Of a stretch of 64,000 bases of DNA, positions 9,359 through 17,980 are shown piece by piece (position 1 is the stretch's first letter; every line of letters starts with the position of its first letter). A model generated the notes under the pieces. That model was not told the DNA's origin. It did not search any database and saw only the letters and a list, made by a program, of their open reading frames with translations. Location: NCBI RefSeq assembly GCF_900167005.1, contig NZ_FUXW01000001.1:62001-126000 (forward strand), written 5' to 3'. Origin of the DNA: Butyricicoccus pullicaecorum DSM 23266. GTDB lineage: Bacteria; Bacillota; Clostridia; Oscillospirales; Butyricicoccaceae. The position numbers and the translations under genes are program-made.

Positions 9359-11095
9359 ATGTATGGAACATTGAAAAAAGTCTTTGCCTTTGCAGGCAGC
9401 AAGAAGGGGTTGCTGAAGAAATCCCTGCTGTTTGCGTTTTTGTCCGGGCTGTTTTCTGCCTTGCAGTTTGCCGCTCTCTTTGTAGTGATCAGCGCGCTGG
9501 TATCTGACAACCGGGACAGCAGTGTAATTTGGATTTCGCTGGGGATCATGGCCGTATCTCTCATTGGGCGCATCATCACGACCTATTTCTCCACAATGGA
9601 GCAGACGGAAACCGGCTACTGCATGGTAGCGGAGAAGCGCATCCACATCGGAGATCGCCTGCGCTACATCCCGATGGGCTACTTCAACAAGAACAGCATC
9701 GGGAACATCACGGCCATTGTCACCACCACTTTGGGCGATGTAGAAAACTCGGCTGCCCGTGTCCTGGTATCTGTGCTGGGCGGCTTTTTTAACTCGGTGG
9801 CCCTTGTCATCGTCCTGCTGATCTTCGATTGGCAGATTGGCCTTGTGGCCGCTGCCGGTGTCCTGCTTTACCTCGCTGCGGCAGAACTGGCGCTCCGCAA
9901 GTCAGCGGCTCTGAGCGGTGTGCGCCAACATACACAGGAGTCCCTTGTGGAGTCCGTGTTGGAGTACATCCAAGGCATGGGGATTGTCAAAGCCTTTGGC
10001 CTGGAACGGGACAGCACGCAATCCATCGGCGGTGCCATTCGGGCAAGCTGCATGGATAACCTGAAACTCACAAAGGCCAGCGTCCCTTATGACGCCATCA
10101 AGCAGGTGGTTGTCCGGGTGTTCAGTGTCCTGCTGCTGTTGGCATCGGTTTGGTTCTGGCTGAACGGATCGTTGTCGCTGGCCTACGGCCTGATTTTGGT
10201 GATCGCCTCTTTCATGGTGTTCAATGATCTGGAAAACGCCGGAAATATGGCTTCTCTGCTGCAAATGCTGGCGGCTTCGATGGATACGGCGAACTCCATT
10301 GACGATACGCCGATAATGGACGAGGAAGGCACCGATATTACGCCGAAGTCCAGCGAGATCGTATTTGACAAGGTGGATTTTTCTTACGCAGACCGCAAAA
10401 TACTGGATCAAGTCAGCTTTACCATCCCGGAAAAGACAACAACGGCGATAGTCGGCCCCTCTGGCGCTGGCAAAACAACTATGTGCAATCTGATTGCCCG
10501 CTTTTGGGATGTGAACGCCGGGAAGATCACCATTGGCGGTACGTATGTGCAGGATTTCAAACTGGACAGCTTGATGAAGAATATTTCTATGGTGTTCCAG
10601 AACGTGTACCTCTTTGTCGATTCGATTGAGAACAACATCAAGTTTGGCTGCCCGGACGCCACCCATGAGCAAGTGGTGGAGGCCGCAAAAAAGGCTTGTT
10701 GCCATGACTTTATTTCCGCTCTGCCGGATGGCTATAACACTGTGATCGGTGAGGGCGGCGGGACTCTGTCCGGCGGTGAAAAGCAGCGTGTCTCCATCGC
10801 TCGCGCCATGCTGAAAAATGCGCCCATCATCATTCTTGACGAGGCCACCAGTAGCGTTGACCCGGAGAATGAGGACGAACTGCAGAGGGCGATTGAGGCA
10901 CTGACCCATGACAAGACCATTATTATGATTGCCCACCGTCTGAAAACCGTTCGGAACGCCGACCAGATTCTCGTGCTGAATGACGCCCATATTGTCCAGT
11001 GCGGCACTCATGCGGAGCTGATCCAACGGGAGGGCTTGTATGCCGACTTTGTATCAGCCAGGCAGGAGGCCATCGGCTGGAGACTTACTCAGTAA
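9359..11095 (+). CDS. ABC half-transporter 2 (YbtQ/IrtB-like exporter fold)
   Basis: 578-aa partner of the preceding half-transporter, with N-terminal membrane helices (residues about 15-310). Walker A GPSGAGKT is near residue 365, signature LSGGEKQR near 470 and Walker B IIILDEATSSVD near 489. The ATG at 9359 has AAGGGGGTG upstream. A longer in-frame start at 9308 would overlap the previous gene and is less likely. The DtxR-like gene begins 11 bp after the stop, so this gene is inside the same operon. Heterodimer formation with ABC half-transporter 1 is inferred from adjacency and family behaviour. Confidence 0.9.
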   Translation: MYGTLKKVFAFAGSKKGLLKKSLLFAFLSGLFSALQFAALFVVISALVSDNRDSSVIWISLGIMAVSLIGRIITTYFSTMEQTETGYCMVAEKRIHIGDRLRYIPMGYFNKNSIGNITAIVTTTLGDVENSAARVLVSVLGGFFNSVALVIVLLIFDWQIGLVAAAGVLLYLAAAELALRKSAALSGVRQHTQESLVESVLEYIQGMGIVKAFGLERDSTQSIGGAIRASCMDNLKLTKASVPYDAIKQVVVRVFSVLLLLASVWFWLNGSLSLAYGLILVIASFMVFNDLENAGNMASLLQMLAASMDTANSIDDTPIMDEEGTDITPKSSEIVFDKVDFSYADRKILDQVSFTIPEKTTTAIVGPSGAGKTTMCNLIARFWDVNAGKITIGGTYVQDFKLDSLMKNISMVFQNVYLFVDSIENNIKFGCPDATHEQVVEAAKKACCHDFISALPDGYNTVIGEGGGTLSGGEKQRVSIARAMLKNAPIIILDEATSSVDPENEDELQRAIEALTHDKTIIMIAHRLKTVRNADQILVLNDAHIVQCGTHAELIQREGLYADFVSARQEAIGWRLTQ

Positions 11096-11106
11096 AGGAG
11101 GTTCAA

Positions 11107-11478
11107 ATGAAACTCCGTGCGTCCGGGGAGGCCTATCTGGAGACTATCCTTGTTCTCCATAAGAAAACGGGTATGGTGCGCTCCGTAGATGTGGCCCGGC
11201 ACCTGGAGGTCACAAAGCCCAGCGTATGCCATGCGGTGGCGACCCTGAGGGACGGGGGCTTCCTGACGATGGACAGCGACTATTTCCTGCACCTGACTGA
11301 TGTGGGCCGGGAAGTGGCGGAGCAGATCTACGAAAAGCACCGCTTCTTTACTGACCGACTGATTGAAGCCGGCGTAGACCCGGAAACGGCGGAAAGGGAT
11401 GCCTGCCGGATGGAGCATGTCATCAGCCAGGAGTCCTTCGAGCGTCTGCGCGATGCCTATAAAACAAGAAAAGAATGA
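11107..11478 (+). CDS. DtxR/MntR-like metal-dependent regulator
   Basis: 123-aa winged-helix repressor-like protein. Residues about 8-60 contain YLETILVL, the helix-turn-helix VARHLEVTKPSVCHAVATL and the wing GFLTMDSDYFLHLTDVG. The dimerization region carries DACRMEHVIS, which resembles the metal-site segment of MntR/DtxR proteins. AAAGGAGG precedes the ATG. As last gene of the ECF/ABC operon it probably gives iron or manganese feedback on it. The C-terminal SH3-like domain of full DtxR is absent, as in MntR. Confidence 0.85.
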   Translation: MKLRASGEAYLETILVLHKKTGMVRSVDVARHLEVTKPSVCHAVATLRDGGFLTMDSDYFLHLTDVGREVAEQIYEKHRFFTDRLIEAGVDPETAERDACRMEHVISQESFERLRDAYKTRKE

Positions 11479-11505
11479 TCTGCCCGCATAGCAAACGGGT
11501 GAAAC

Positions 11506-11550
11506 AGTAACGCGGCCGGGCACATCGAACCCGACCGCGTTACTCGTCTT
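11506..11550 (+). terminator. Hairpin between the convergent DtxR-like and XRE genes
   Basis: AGTAACGCGG and CCGCGTTACT form a 10-bp stem with an additional inner CCGGG/CCCGA pairing. It sits between convergent genes and overlaps the end of the XRE coding region. The U-tract is poor (CGTCTTTC), so it may act only weakly. Confidence 0.55.
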
Positions 11551-11953
11551 TCTGGAAGGCTTCCGCCTGCTTGCAGAGCGCAATATATTTTTCAATCTCT
11601 GCTTCGCTTTTCCCGGCAAAGAAGTCCACGACTGTTTTCGAGACTGTCTGATTTACCATTTCCGGGAAAATGGCGGCATCCACGCTGATATTCAATTCTT
11701 TGGCGACAAGGACCACCGTTTCAAATTTCGGATTACTTTGGCAGGTCTCCAAATCTATGATCGTGCGGGGGTTCATACCGAGGCGTTCAGCTAACTGTTT
11801 TTGCGTCAGATGCTGCCGCTTCCGTTCTGACCGCACCTTCCATGCAAATAGATCCAGCGATTGTTCACTACACATCACCTCTACATCATTGTAGGGTGTA
11901 CTTCCGCTCATATAAATAACCATAAAGCTCATATCAAGTGAGTTATAACTCAT
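11540..11953 (-). CDS. XRE-family HTH regulator
   Basis: Small helix-turn-helix regulator. Its Cro/C1-type DNA-binding domain (KVRSERKRQHLTQKQLAERL, then TIIDLETCQSNPKF) lies in the middle, with a short acidic tail. Similar genes are common next to the sigma-like, xis and int genes of clostridial integrative elements, where they control excision and transfer. The start is uncertain: ATG 11953 has no clear ribosome site, while an internal ATG at 11872 is preceded closely by GAGGTG. The conserved part is included in either case. Confidence 0.8.
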   Translation of the reverse strand: MSYNSLDMSFMVIYMSGSTPYNDVEVMCSEQSLDLFAWKVRSERKRQHLTQKQLAERLGMNPRTIIDLETCQSNPKFETVVLVAKELNISVDAAIFPEMVNQTVSKTVVDFFAGKSEAEIEKYIALCKQAEAFQKDE

Positions 11954-12077
11954 AATTCTGAAGTAAAGGGCGATATAAATGAGAGTGCCAATACAGAGGA
12001 GGTCAAAATAAGGCGGGGTTTACCGCTTAAGCGGCGAATGCCCATGCCACTACGAAAAACATTCCAATAACGCAACA

Positions 12078-12117
12078 GCGAGCCACGCTCATGAAAGTGA
12101 GTCGTGGCTCGCTTTTT
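12078..12117 (+). terminator. Rho-independent terminator
   Basis: GCGAGCCACG and CGTGGCTCGC pair perfectly, with an inner CTCA/TGAG extension, and are followed by TTTTT on the plus strand. No plus-strand gene ends directly here, so it probably insulates the sigma/xis/int module from upstream transcription. Confidence 0.75.
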
Positions 12118-12358
12118 ATATACTGTGGCTCATATTTCGCAAACCCCGTCTCTTTGAGTGCCTGGGCGTGGGCTACCGCTCCCCGCCCCGTTTCGTTCCG
12201 GCCTATCAACCCGAACGAAACGAAAGGAGCCAAGTATGAGCGGCAAAAAATTTTTTCAGATAGATCCCGAAAACCGGCCAAACCGGACCACTCGTGAACG
12301 AGTAGTGAGCGAAAGGGGAAGAAAAAAACTGCCTCCCGGCACGAAGGGAGGTGAGAAC

Positions 12359-12784
12359 TTGAAACCTGACCGCCACTACGAGCATAAGCAGCACGCCTTT
12401 GACAGCTATTGCAAGAGATCCATCAAGAATGAAGCAATGAACGCTTACACGCAGCTTCGGAAACGGAGCCGGCGTGAGGTCTCACTCAGCGAGCTGCCGG
12501 AGGATGCAATGGCCTAGCTTGCGGTTTATGACCGCTACTCGTGGGAGTACACGACCTTCCCTGTGAAGGGCGCTGTGATCCTGATCGAGGACGACCGGCT
12601 GGCCGAGGCACTTCTGGGGCTGTCCCAGAAGGACCGGGAAATCTTTATGATGCACTGGTTCCTGCGGATGACCGATGAACAGATCGCCAAGTACATGGAC
12701 ATGGCCCGCCGGACGGTCAATACCCGCAGGCAAAAAGCCTATCGGCTGCTGAAGGAGCTGATGGGAGGTGAAGCGGATGATTAA
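12359..12784 (+). pseudogene. Sigma-70-like regulator of the integrative element, interrupted by an in-frame amber codon
   Basis: Small sigma-factor-like protein of the kind found near the transfer-regulation end of clostridial conjugative elements. The likely start is TTG at 12359, six bases after GGGAGGTG. The N-terminal part (KPDRHYEHKQHAFDSYC) and the C-terminal region-4-like helix-turn-helix (LSQKDREIFMMHWFLRMTDEQIAKYM...RRTVNTRRQKAY) are in the same frame. A TAG at 12515-12517 separates them right after SELPEDAMA, with coding resuming at LAVYDRYS. A CAG-to-TAG change (Gln) explains it. An ATG at 12236 would give a longer N-terminus without family-like sequence. The gene is either inactive or needs suppression. 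Confidence 0.8.
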
Positions 12785-13019
12785 ATCTGCGTGCACGCGG
12801 GCGTCGCTGATCCCTTATCCGGTGATCGCCGCCGCTGTCGGAGGCAACCCCGAAGCGGTGAGCCGGGTAGTCCGGCACTATTCCGGCTACATCGCCGCGC
12901 TGTCTACACGGACGAGCTATGGCCCTGACGGCTATCCCCGTCCCCAGGTGGACGAAGATCTGCGCGGTCGGCTGGAAGCAAAGCTGATTATCTCCATCCT
13001 GGATTTTGACCTGAGCTGA
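12777..13019 (+). CDS. Small helix-turn-helix protein (Tn916 Orf8-like position)
   Basis: About 80 aa. The ATG at 12777 overlaps the end of the sigma-like gene and has GGGAGGTG seven bases upstream; a GTG at 12768 is an alternative. The sequence IPYPVIAAAVGGNPEAVSRVVRHYSGYIAALS looks like a helix-turn-helix region, followed by a conserved-looking tail (DLRGRLEAKLIISILDF). Proteins of this size and position are common after the sigma-like gene in clostridial integrative elements, where they take part in regulation. The exact role is unknown. Confidence 0.75.
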   Translation: MIKSACTRASLIPYPVIAAAVGGNPEAVSRVVRHYSGYIAALSTRTSYGPDGYPRPQVDEDLRGRLEAKLIISILDFDLS

Positions 13020-13543
13020 TCCAGGGCCGGGCGCTGCGTGTTCCCCTTTCCACGCGGCGTCTCGTTATAGCTCCTTTACAAAGAAAGCCCGGCGGGAGGC
13101 CTCCGGCGCAGCATAAGGCAGACGGATACGATCTGTCTGCGTGGAGCCGGTCGGCCGGTGCGCCATGACCCTGTTGCAAGTCCGCAGGACGGGACCCCTA
13201 CCAAACAGGAGAGCGACGAACACCAGGCCGCAAAACAGGTGTGGCATCCTGTGGGCGAGGACGCGCAGGCAGGATAATGAGACTCCCGCGTTGAACGCCC
13301 TCAAAGCATTGCGCGGCGCACCCATCAGCATGGGCCGGGGTGAAATTCCCGTGGAGCTGCGGCCAGCAGCCATCCGTTTTCTGCCTCTTTCTTTTTAAGC
13401 AATCCTGTTGCTTTTAAGTTTATGGATAATTCATAAACTTTTTGATTAGCAGCAGACAAACCCGGAATGGCGCGTTAGAATGAGGATAGGCAAGTTATGA
13501 CTTTCCTTCAACGCGCCGTTCTTGTTTTAGAAAGGGGGCTGCC
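13020..13543. other. GC-rich non-coding region upstream of xis
   Basis: No convincing gene. The first 370 bases are GC-rich with several short inverted repeats. The last part contains a perfect 9-bp inverted repeat AAGTTTATG/CATAAACTT with a 7-base loop (about 13417-13441), and a GGCGCGTT/AACGCGCC pair around 13470-13518 just before xis. These may be regulator or recombinase arm sites, or a structured transcript leader controlling xis/int. The AGAAAGGGGG at the right end is the xis ribosome binding site. Confidence 0.45.
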
Positions 13544-13750
13544 ATGTCACAAGCATGGAACGGTACGAAGAAGGAGTCCCCGGAGCGAAGAACTTATACG
13601 GTGGAGGACATTACTCAAATCCTGGGTATTGGCCGAACATCCGCTTATCTTCTCGTGAAGGAAGGACACTTCAAAATTGTACGAATTGGCAACGCCATAC
13701 GCATTTCCAAGCGGTCATTCGATGAGTGGCTGGAGTCGCTCGACCTATGA
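13544..13750 (+). CDS. xis: Excisionase-like HTH protein
   Basis: 68 aa with one MerR-type/HTH-17 domain: YTVEDITQILGIGRTSAYLLVKEG, then VRIGNAIRISKRSFDEWLE. Such proteins bend DNA at the attachment site and direct the integrase to excision. AGAAAGGGGG precedes the ATG. The integrase starts 20 bp downstream, the usual xis-int order. Because the partner integrase is broken, this copy may no longer support excision unless another integrase in the window can use it. Confidence 0.88.
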   Translation: MSQAWNGTKKESPERRTYTVEDITQILGIGRTSAYLLVKEGHFKIVRIGNAIRISKRSFDEWLESLDL

Positions 13751-13770
13751 CTTAGAAAGGAAGTATCGTT

Positions 13771-15076
13771 ATGGCTTCGATTATCAAACGCAAAAAGAAT
13801 TATTCCATTGTCTACAACTATACGGACGAGAACGGTGAGACCCGGCAGAAATGGGAGACCCGCACCTCTTACCAGGACGCATTGAAGCGCAAGGCGGAGA
13901 TAGAGAATCAGAAAACCACCCGGTCTTTTCTCCCGCCCAGCAATCAAAGTATCTCGGAGTTCCTGCTGGACTTCGTCTCCCTCTACGGAGAAAAGCGGTG
14001 GGGCGTTTCCATGTACGACAGCCAAAACTCGCTGATCGCCAACTACATCAACCCCATCATCGGGTATATGAAGGTGCAGGAGGTCACCCCGCGAGTAGTG
14101 GACAAGTACATCCAGACTTTGCAGAAAACCCCTGCGGTGAATACCAGGACCCATCACGCAAAGACGGACTTTGTGACCAATTCCACTATTGAGAAGATCA
14201 TCAAACTCCTGCGCTGCGCGTTCAAGCAGGCGGTGCGGTGGGAGCTGATCTCCAAGAACCCCTTTGAAAATGTGATCCTGCCCAAGACGGAGTATAAGAA
14301 GCGGGACATCTGGACCGCTGATATGATCCGCACCGCATTGGACCAGTGTACGGACAGCAAGCTCTATGTGGCCATGAACCTGTCCTTTGCCTGCTCTTTG
14401 CGGATGGGCGAGATCCTGGGGCTGACCTGGAACAATGTCCATATCTCCGACGAGGATATTGCCGATGACAATGCCTATGTCTATATCGACAAGGAGCTGA
14501 CGCGGGCCTCCAAACGGGCCATTGAGATGCTGGGGCAGAAGGACGTCTACCACATCTTTACGCCGCTGTTTCCCAACACCAGCACCAGAGTGATCCTGAA
14601 AAAGCCCAAGACGGACTCCAGTATCCGCAAGGTATGGCTGCCCAAGACGCTGGCCTACATCCTGCGGGAATGGAAGAAAGCCCAGGATGAGCTGCGGGGC
14701 TTTCTCGGTGACGAGTATCAGGATTATGACCTGGTAGTGGCGCTGCCCAACGGCCGACCCTGTGAGGACCGCATCATCCTGAAGGAGTTTGAGAAGCTGC
14801 GGGAGAAGGCAGGGCGACACGGGCCATGCGGAGATCGACATGATTACCAGCGTGTATGCCCATATCCTGGACGAGGACCGCAAGATCAACGCCCAGAAGT
14901 TTGAGAGCGCCTTCTATGCCAATCCCAATCTTCGGGAGGTCCATCCCCCGGAAGAACCCAGGGAACAGGCTCCCGCCACATTGGATCTGGAGGCCCTGGT
15001 GGAACAGCTCCGGCAGTCGCCGGAACTGGCAAATACCCTGGCTGCGCTGCTCTCGGCGGCACCGGGCGGCAGGTAA
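13771..15076 (+). pseudogene. int: Tyrosine integrase, inactivated by internal deletion and frameshift
   Basis: Tn916/Tn1549-type integrase with AP2-like N-terminus (IKRKKNYSIVYNY), SAM-like core-binding domain and catalytic domain. The first catalytic Arg is present (CSLRMGEILGL). Reading is normal up to about 14808 (LREKAG). It then jumps to a different frame at GDTGHAEIDMITSVYAHI and continues to the stop at 15076. Compared with the two related intact integrases here, about 29 residues are missing between these points, including the HSLRH box. The joint has CAGGGC on it, which suggests deletion between short direct repeats. The last catalytic Tyr (SVYAH) survives only in the shifted frame. 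The protein cannot be catalytically competent. Confidence 0.9.
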
Positions 15077-15176
15077 GTCCGAAAACTCCAATTAGCAAAG
15101 ATGGGATTTTTCTTAGCAGGAACGTGGAAATCGTTCGTTTCTTCTTAGCAGGATATACATAGCAGCGCATAAAATT

Positions 15177-15263
15177 CTCCCGGCCTCAAACGAGCGGCAG
15201 GCCGGGAGAAGAAAAATAAAAAACGCTGCAAACCAGCAAAAAATGGCTTGCAGCGGTGCTTTT
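15177..15263. terminator. Two consecutive terminator-like hairpins
   Basis: CTCCCGGCCT/AGGCCGGGAG (10-bp stem, 15177-15207) and CGCTGCAA/TTGCAGCG (15224-15255) followed by GGTGCTTTT. They lie between the broken integrase and the tRNA-like half. The second directly abuts the 3' end of the tRNA-like half and may be the displaced terminator of the original tRNA gene, although its T-run is on the plus strand. Confidence 0.6.
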
Positions 15264-15308
15264 GGCACCCCCCGGCTGGGTTCGAACCAGTGGCCTGTCG
15301 CTTAGGAG
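15263..15308 (-). other. Attachment-site remnant: 3' half of a tRNA-Arg(CCT)-like sequence
   Basis: Read on the minus strand it begins with anticodon loop CTCCTAA (anticodon CCT) and continues through an anticodon-stem 3' side (GCGAC), a T-arm with GGTTCGAACC and an acceptor-like end GGGGGGTGCCA. The bases on its 5' side (right side in the window) do not complete the anticodon stem, so only the 3' half is present. The T-stem has one mismatch and the acceptor end is atypical, so it is probably not a functional tRNA. It marks the junction between blocks A and B, with crossover expected in CTCCTAAG. Confidence 0.65.
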
Positions 15309-15486
15309 TACGGTACATATCTTTATTCAGTCGTTTTCAGCCAATTATATGGCTCTTTGATAGTCCTTTTGCGTCATAAGAGATTACTAGGATGTGGCTG
15401 TTAACGAATTTTAGATCTTCGTTGAATAAAATTAACCAGTACCGTTGTCTTTGTAGGCAGAAGTGTAGGATGATATCATAGTATTT

Positions 15487-17964
15487 TTATTTATTGTACG
15501 GGTATGCCATGCTTGCTTGGATTCTTATATACTCTTCAATTGAAGGATCTGTTTTTGCAGCAGCCTTGAGGACCAGAGATGAAAAATTTTCAACTGGAAG
15601 GGCGTTAGCTTTTTTATACAAAGAGAGATAACTTTTCTTTGCCGTAGAAAGCTGTTCCGATTTGGATTTACTCATGCGTTCAGCTCCTTTTTTACGTGCG
15701 CCAAACAATTTGGTTACAGCAGCAATTCCTAACACACTAGCTGCGATTACAGTGCCAATTCCGGGGATAAACATAAACCACCATACATTTGCATATAAAA
15801 ATGAGGCTCCTAAAACTGTTATAATAGGTACGCCAACACCGGCGGCAACAGTTGATAGTCCCTGACCTAACTTGGAAATTTCTTTTTCCGTAATATCTTG
15901 TCGTAGAATACGATAAGGAATCTGGCAGACAGGAATAAATTTATCGACCATTTCTTTATTTATTCCAATCATTCCAGCAATTTGATCAATATAGTTGGTT
16001 TCTCTCACTGTAAGATCTTGGCACCGCCCGCTTGAAAACTGAATTAAAGCGACCATCGATTGAATTAATGCATAAGCAATACTCTCTTCATTCGGATAAG
16101 GAGATAACGATTTTAGTTCTGTGATTAAAGAAGACAATTCATCGTCAACATGAGATCCGTGAGCATATACCATAAATGACTCAAAGTTTTTTTCATCCAT
16201 TTGCAAATCATGTGCGAATCGGATAGTTTCCACCCAATCTAATTCACATTGTTGACTGAATAGGACTAACAGTTTACTGTATGTAAGTTTGACTGCCTGT
16301 GGCATATTTTGTATTGCCTCGATGGTATCCGTAGGTGCGGCTGGTAGTTTGGAAGCTGTTTGTAACAATTCGAGAAAGTTTTCAGGATTATCTATATCTA
16401 GATGGTATTGTGCGTTTTTTCCTTTTGTACAAAGATAAGTGCCATGTGGAGTTCCATTTTTCGTTCTTGTCACTGTGGTTTTACAGAAGTCTATGTTATT
16501 ATAGGCAATACCTACTCCCTGGTTGCCTGATATAAAATGAATGCCCCAGGTAGTAAATAAAACAATGGGTGATTGAATCATACCAATGATAGATTTTTCA
16601 GCAACTTTGGAAGCATAATTTTTTAGAAAATTTTCTAGAGCTTCTTTCGTTTTTGAATCCTGTTCGAGAATTTTGTGACGGCTACTGATTAAAGCCTTCA
16701 ATTCACTGTAATCTTCACCGGGAGGCGGCGTGGTTTGCTCTTCGATTGGCTGTTCTTCCCATGCAGGCATCCAACTTTGTAGATCAATATTTAGACTTGG
16801 CATTGGAAGGATATATTGTGGATCGACAATTAGAGTTAACATTTTATAGGCACGCAGGGCATCTTCTCTTGTGTTTTTGTCTCGAGAGCTCTGAATGTAG
16901 ATAGCACTTAATATTTTAGCATTCACTGCAAGGTTATAGTCATTATTGACTAGAATATTAAAAAGTCTTGCAGCGTTTTTGCGATCATTGATTTTTAAAT
17001 ATGCATATGCACATAGTTCTAGTATGTCATTTGCATTGCCGGAATATTCTTCGGCTAATTTTACGAGCTCATGAGCTTTCTGCTTTTCATCGTCCAGAGA
17101 TAGATCTAAAAGATCAATATACTCCAGTGCCCAAGAAGACGTTAAGATGTCATGTCGTAAAATGCTGAAACGGTTTAATTCATGATATTTTTCAAAGGCG
17201 TTAATAGCATGTCGGCGATATTCGTCTTTGCACTGCGCGTCTAAGCCAAAGGAATTGTTCCGATAAATGCTATTGGCTGTACTTCCTAATTGATACCAGA
17301 ATGGAGGATATACATCAAACTTATTTTTTAAAGAGTAAAGCTTATTAAAACGTTTAATCGAATTTTCCTCTAGTAAAAATTCATCATATTCATGGATTTG
17401 TTGATCTGTCAGACGATATTCATCGGGAAATTCATATTCTCCAGCAAGTCGCCACGATGTTTCAAAAAGTTCTTTACTTAGCCCATTCAGTTGATCTATT
17501 GCAGCTCTTTTTAATTGCCATTCCGCTTTTTCTTTCCCCAATTGATATTCAGCTCGATTGCGACGGTAATTCATATACCCAGTACCCACTTGAGTTGCTA
17601 AAGTAAGTCCTAGCGCGATTGGGTTGCTGGTAGCAAAGATTACACCTACACTCGGAATTGCAGACCAGATGGCAGTTTTTATTCTGTGCTGATATTCGAG
17701 ATCCACCATTTTTTGGTCGCCTTCTGAGATGCGGAAATAAGTTATGACATCTAAAATTTGCTTGAGTACATTTAAAAGAGCTTCATCTTTAGGAATTTGC
17801 TCTAAATTTAAATTGTTTAAGATAGCAGTATACTCTTGCTCTAATACATTGATATCGTTGTAATGAAGGATTTGTGAGACTGAAACTGTGCATAGATTCA
17901 GTGCATATGCGGCCTTCTTCTTTTCTTCGATTGTGTAAATACCGTATCCATCTTTCATGAGCAT
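15487..17964 (-). CDS. Large membrane-associated protein with helical repeats and TerB-like region
   Basis: About 825 aa, not recognised as a whole. Visible parts: hydrophobic small-residue-rich segments near residues 95-130 (SAIPSVGVIFATSNPIALGL) and near 725-775 (VAAGVGVPIITVLGASFLY and GTVIAASVLGIAAV); a long helical middle with TPR/Sel1-like spacing; and a stretch near 640-690 (YALIQSMVALIQFSSG...YIDQIAGMIGI) resembling the TerB fold. The basic C-terminus is cytoplasmic-looking. ATG 17964 is chosen because GGAAGGGGA lies just upstream; a TTG at 17991 is less likely. It follows the phosphodiesterase gene by 16 bp, so the two are co-transcribed. A stress- or phage-response membrane effector is possible but unproven. 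Confidence 0.72.
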   Translation of the reverse strand: MLMKDGYGIYTIEEKKKAAYALNLCTVSVSQILHYNDINVLEQEYTAILNNLNLEQIPKDEALLNVLKQILDVITYFRISEGDQKMVDLEYQHRIKTAIWSAIPSVGVIFATSNPIALGLTLATQVGTGYMNYRRNRAEYQLGKEKAEWQLKRAAIDQLNGLSKELFETSWRLAGEYEFPDEYRLTDQQIHEYDEFLLEENSIKRFNKLYSLKNKFDVYPPFWYQLGSTANSIYRNNSFGLDAQCKDEYRRHAINAFEKYHELNRFSILRHDILTSSWALEYIDLLDLSLDDEKQKAHELVKLAEEYSGNANDILELCAYAYLKINDRKNAARLFNILVNNDYNLAVNAKILSAIYIQSSRDKNTREDALRAYKMLTLIVDPQYILPMPSLNIDLQSWMPAWEEQPIEEQTTPPPGEDYSELKALISSRHKILEQDSKTKEALENFLKNYASKVAEKSIIGMIQSPIVLFTTWGIHFISGNQGVGIAYNNIDFCKTTVTRTKNGTPHGTYLCTKGKNAQYHLDIDNPENFLELLQTASKLPAAPTDTIEAIQNMPQAVKLTYSKLLVLFSQQCELDWVETIRFAHDLQMDEKNFESFMVYAHGSHVDDELSSLITELKSLSPYPNEESIAYALIQSMVALIQFSSGRCQDLTVRETNYIDQIAGMIGINKEMVDKFIPVCQIPYRILRQDITEKEISKLGQGLSTVAAGVGVPIITVLGASFLYANVWWFMFIPGIGTVIAASVLGIAAVTKLFGARKKGAERMSKSKSEQLSTAKKSYLSLYKKANALPVENFSSLVLKAAAKTDPSIEEYIRIQASMAYPYNK

Positions 17965-17980
17965 ATATTTCCCCTTCCAA

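Noticed and set aside
9902-11026. Long minus-strand frame of 374 aa inside the second half-transporter
   Set aside because: Antisense to a well-supported ABC gene with Walker motifs; no family features.
13645-14889. Long minus-strand frame of 414 aa opposite the integrase
   Set aside because: Antisense shadow of a recognisable (though broken) integrase.
15263-15308. Complete tRNA gene
   Set aside because: No D-arm or 5' acceptor strand and the anticodon stem is not completed; only the 3' half is present.
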